Source: Niebla homalea
Taxonomy: Eukaryota; Ascomycota; Lecanoromycetes; Lecanorales; Ramalinaceae
Assembly (NCBI GenBank): GCA_019925105.1
Contig: JAHGAU010000033.1
Location: 62,001 to 126,000 of the forward strand
Direction: 5' to 3'
DNA: 64,000 nt
This document shows positions 61,791-64,000 of this stretch, piece after piece. Positions within the stretch are counted from its first letter, which is position 1; each line of letters opens with the position of its first letter. Under the pieces are notes generated by a model that saw only the letters and a list, made by a program, of their open reading frames with translations, made no database searches and was not told where the DNA came from. The translations under genes were made by a program, and so were the position numbers.

Positions 61791-62851
61791 ATAATAATAT
61801 ACCTATATGCTTAATACTTAAAGTATTAATAAATATCTACCGTTTTATCTTATAGTCTAATTAGTTTTAAAGATTTACTTTTTATTACCCCTTTATTAAG
61901 GATATCGTTATATATTTTTATTAACGTTACGTTTAAGATAACCATAAAGTATTTCTTTACCCGGTTAAAGGTATTTAATCTTTTTATTACGGAAGGAAGC
62001 CTATAATTAATGATTTTCAATTTAAGGTAAAAAACCGTATTCTCCCTTTTTATACGTTTTAAGGTAGGTTTTTTTTCCTTTTTTATAAATTTTATTAAAT
62101 ATATTTTATTTATTACGATAATAAATAATTATCTTAATACCTTTATAATCTTAAACTCTTATTTATAAACTTATTCTTTTTATTTTTTTAGTTTTTCTTT
62201 TGCCTTTAAGAAAACCGTATTAAAGAGGATATCGTTATTTTATAGTTTATATATTATAATAATCTGCTTTATTAACGGCTCTTCCGTTATGTAAAACGCT
62301 TTTATTAATTATAAAGGGTTTATTTTTATAGTTACGTTTTTTTTATTAACGCTTAATAAGCGGATTATTACCGTTTTCGTTTTTTTTTTAATACCGTTAT
62401 TTTTTCCTCTACTTTTACCTCCTTTCCCGCCGTAAAAGGTATTACTTTTATAATCCTTATTATCCAGCTTCCTTCCGGTTATAAGGCTTTATTTATTACT
62501 TTTTTACTTTATACTATATTCCCTTAACTCCCTTTACCGCCGTTTATTAATAGTTTTATCGCCGCCCCTAAAGCTTTACGTAACCGCTCTAATTCCTTTA
62601 ACCTTTTCTTTACTTTTACGTAGAAGTCTTTTATTCTTTTTAACCCGATCTATAGTATTAACTACGTTTTTAACGTAATATTTTTTTACCCCGTTATAAA
62701 AAGGCTATTTAGCGTTTTTATTACTTTATCGCTACTTATATTTCCCCTCCGTATAAGGTAATTTATACTCCCCGCCTTATTCTTTTAAGTATTTATAAAT
62801 TCGCCCTTTTTATTTATCGTTCCTTTATTCTATATACCTTTGGCTTTATTA

Positions 62852-63320
62852 CTCCCCTAACCGGTACGGGATTAATCCCGCGGGATAGGTACGGGACCGG
62901 TATAGGACCGGTACGGGATAGGGAAAGGGTACCCTTATCCCGTACCGGTAATAAACGGTATGGGACGGTACGGGACCGGGAAATGCCAAGATACCGTTTT
63001 ACTATTTATAGTATGTAAATAATAATATATATACCAAAATTAATATAAAAAAATATTAAAAATTCGATATTAAAAGTGAATATTTCTCCTAAATAGGCTT
63101 AGCGGCTCGCTTAATATTAAAAATAATATATTTTATACTTAAAATAAATAAATATTACCTTATTTAAAGATAATATTTTTGCCACCGGGATCTTGGCATT
63201 TCCCGGTCCCATACCGGCGGGATAGGGACGGTACGGGAACGGGAAATACCCTTATACCGTACCGGCCGGTATGGGAAGACCATAATCAAATCCCGTCCCA
63301 TACCGTACCGGTTGGGGGAG
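62852..63320. mobile_element. 469-bp Stowaway-like MITE, copy 2, nested in LINE A
   Basis: Starts CTCCCCTAACCGG and ends CCGGTTGGGGGAG with TA on each side (62850-62851, 63321-63322). It is the reverse-oriented relative of 49559-50005, sharing the GGGATTAATCCCGCGGGATA terminal palindrome. The 66-codon open frame at 63179-63379 is only the GC-rich terminal repeat read through and is not a gene. Confidence 0.85.
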
Positions 63321-63748
63321 TAGGCTTTATTAAACCCTTCTCTGCGTTATGCTTATACGCTATCCGTCTTTATTATTAACGCCGCCCTTTAAGTTTCCTT
63401 TATAACCTTTTTACTTATTATTTCCTTACGTATTTTATGCGTCTTTATAATCGTATTCTGCTGACCTTAATCCCCTTATTTACCCTGTTATTTATCTGAC
63501 TTATTATTATTATATTATCTATATACGTTATCGCTATTTATATTAATATAGGCCGTTTACCTACTTATTACCTCTTTTTTAACCACTATATTACCTCTGT
63601 TTATCGCGGTTAATAAATTCGCATTACTGTTATTTAAGTTATGCGTATACGCATCGTTTTAAACCCCGGGGGTCCCTTTGTTCGTCGCCATTTCCTCCGG
63701 TTATTTATTTATTAATCTTTATAAGATAATATAATTAATTAAGAAATT

Positions 63749-64000
63749 AAAAATAAAATTAAATACTATTATAATAAATTCACTATTAATAATAGGCTTA
63801 TGTAAGTATTGTAATCAAGGTAATATCGACTAGGTTATTTATGAAGTCGATAATTAAAGTATTAATGACCTATATTACGGGTAGGGCTATTAAAGGCGTA
63901 TTTATTATACGGCTTAATTAAGGGACTTTTAACGATAGGCCTACATCAGCAAATCTGCGACCTGCTCAGAGCGAGTAACCAAAAAAAAAAGGAATTTATT
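63749..64000. other. AT-rich right flank of LINE A, no gene
   Basis: Presumed continuation of the element interrupted at 51587. CpA/TpG are rare until about 63940, after which a short normal stretch (CATCAGCAAATCTGCGACCT) precedes a poly-A run. No terminal repeat recognised. Confidence 0.35.

Larger units (their letters stand above)
51588..63731 (-). mobile_element. Tad1-like LINE A, interrupted by LINE B and a MITE
   Basis: The minus-strand LINE has its tetranucleotide (TGAT)n tail at 51588 and its 5' end at 63731. It is flanked by a perfect 17-bp duplication TAATTAATTAAGAAATT (51571-51587 and 63732-63748). Sequence is colinear with the LINE at 2244-8065: 51600-51820 with 2255-2480, and 61805-62300 with the corresponding 5' half. 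Subtracting LINE B with its duplication and the MITE leaves about 5.88 kb, close to the 5.82 kb of the first copy. It is heavily RIPed. The conserved GGGGGTCCCTTTGTTCGTCG block near its 5' end stays unmutated. Confidence 0.85.

Noticed and set aside
63179..63379. 66-codon frame in GC-rich DNA
   Set aside because: It is the palindromic terminal region of the MITE; the peptide is a by-product of GGTACGGGA repeats.
1..64000. CRISPR arrays, bacterial operons or phage-like content
   Set aside because: No regularly spaced direct repeats with unique spacers; introns, RIP signature and fungal transposons show this is a eukaryotic fungal sequence.

Overview
The window looks like a chromosome segment of a filamentous ascomycete (Pezizomycotina) whose genome has been strongly shaped by RIP (repeat-induced point mutation). 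It alternates between GC-balanced blocks (about 8.8-26.3 kb, 45.2-49.2 kb and 50.0-50.4 kb) and extremely AT-rich blocks (1-8.7 kb, 26.4-45.2 kb, 49.2 kb to the end). In the AT-rich blocks CpA/TpG dinucleotides are almost absent while CpG and TpA remain, the classic CpA-to-TpA footprint. ATG and TGA have therefore nearly vanished, which is why so few ORFs exist there. Spliceosomal introns, a type I highly reducing PKS and Copia/Gypsy/Tad-type LINE/Tc1-mariner elements support the fungal assignment. The genus cannot be named from this sequence.

Layout: 1-1444, 5' end of a minus-strand Ty1/Copia element; 1546-8801, a Tc1/mariner element split by a full-length LINE (2244-8065); 8804-14560, GC-balanced DNA without a recognisable gene but with local direct repeats; 14827-16332, an intact gene for an acidic, Cys-motif protein of unknown function; 17.4-26.2 kb, remains of a secondary-metabolite cluster; 26159-45383, a Copia element carrying a nested Gypsy-type element (28718-42153); 45384-48936, the second half of the same PKS; 49559-50005, a 447-bp MITE; 50445 to the end, a second mariner-like end holding a LINE (51588-63731) that itself carries another LINE (56007-61790) and a second MITE (62852-63320).

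The cluster consists of a broken HXXXD acyltransferase (17712-19129, minus), an apparently intact three-exon extended SDR reductase (20164-21509, plus), a frameshifted C-terminal piece of a berberine-bridge-type FAD oxidoreductase (22302-23250, minus), and a highly reducing PKS with domain order KS(tail)-AT-DH-[degenerate methyltransferase zone]-ER-KR-ACP (23258-26158 and 45384-48936, plus). The PKS and the FAD enzyme are head to head and both lack their 5' portions at one shared junction near 23.25 kb, so one rearrangement probably removed both gene starts and their common promoter. The Copia element then entered the PKS, leaving a perfect 5-bp target duplication (GCTGT). Nonsense codons in the two genes with premature stops that I could read most clearly are TAG, as expected from mild RIP-type C:G-to-T:A change. 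The cluster is dead apart from the SDR, and no intact new system is evident. The most informative content is the insertion record: precise target duplications for Copia, Gypsy, three LINEs, the first mariner copy and two MITEs allow the order of events to be read directly.
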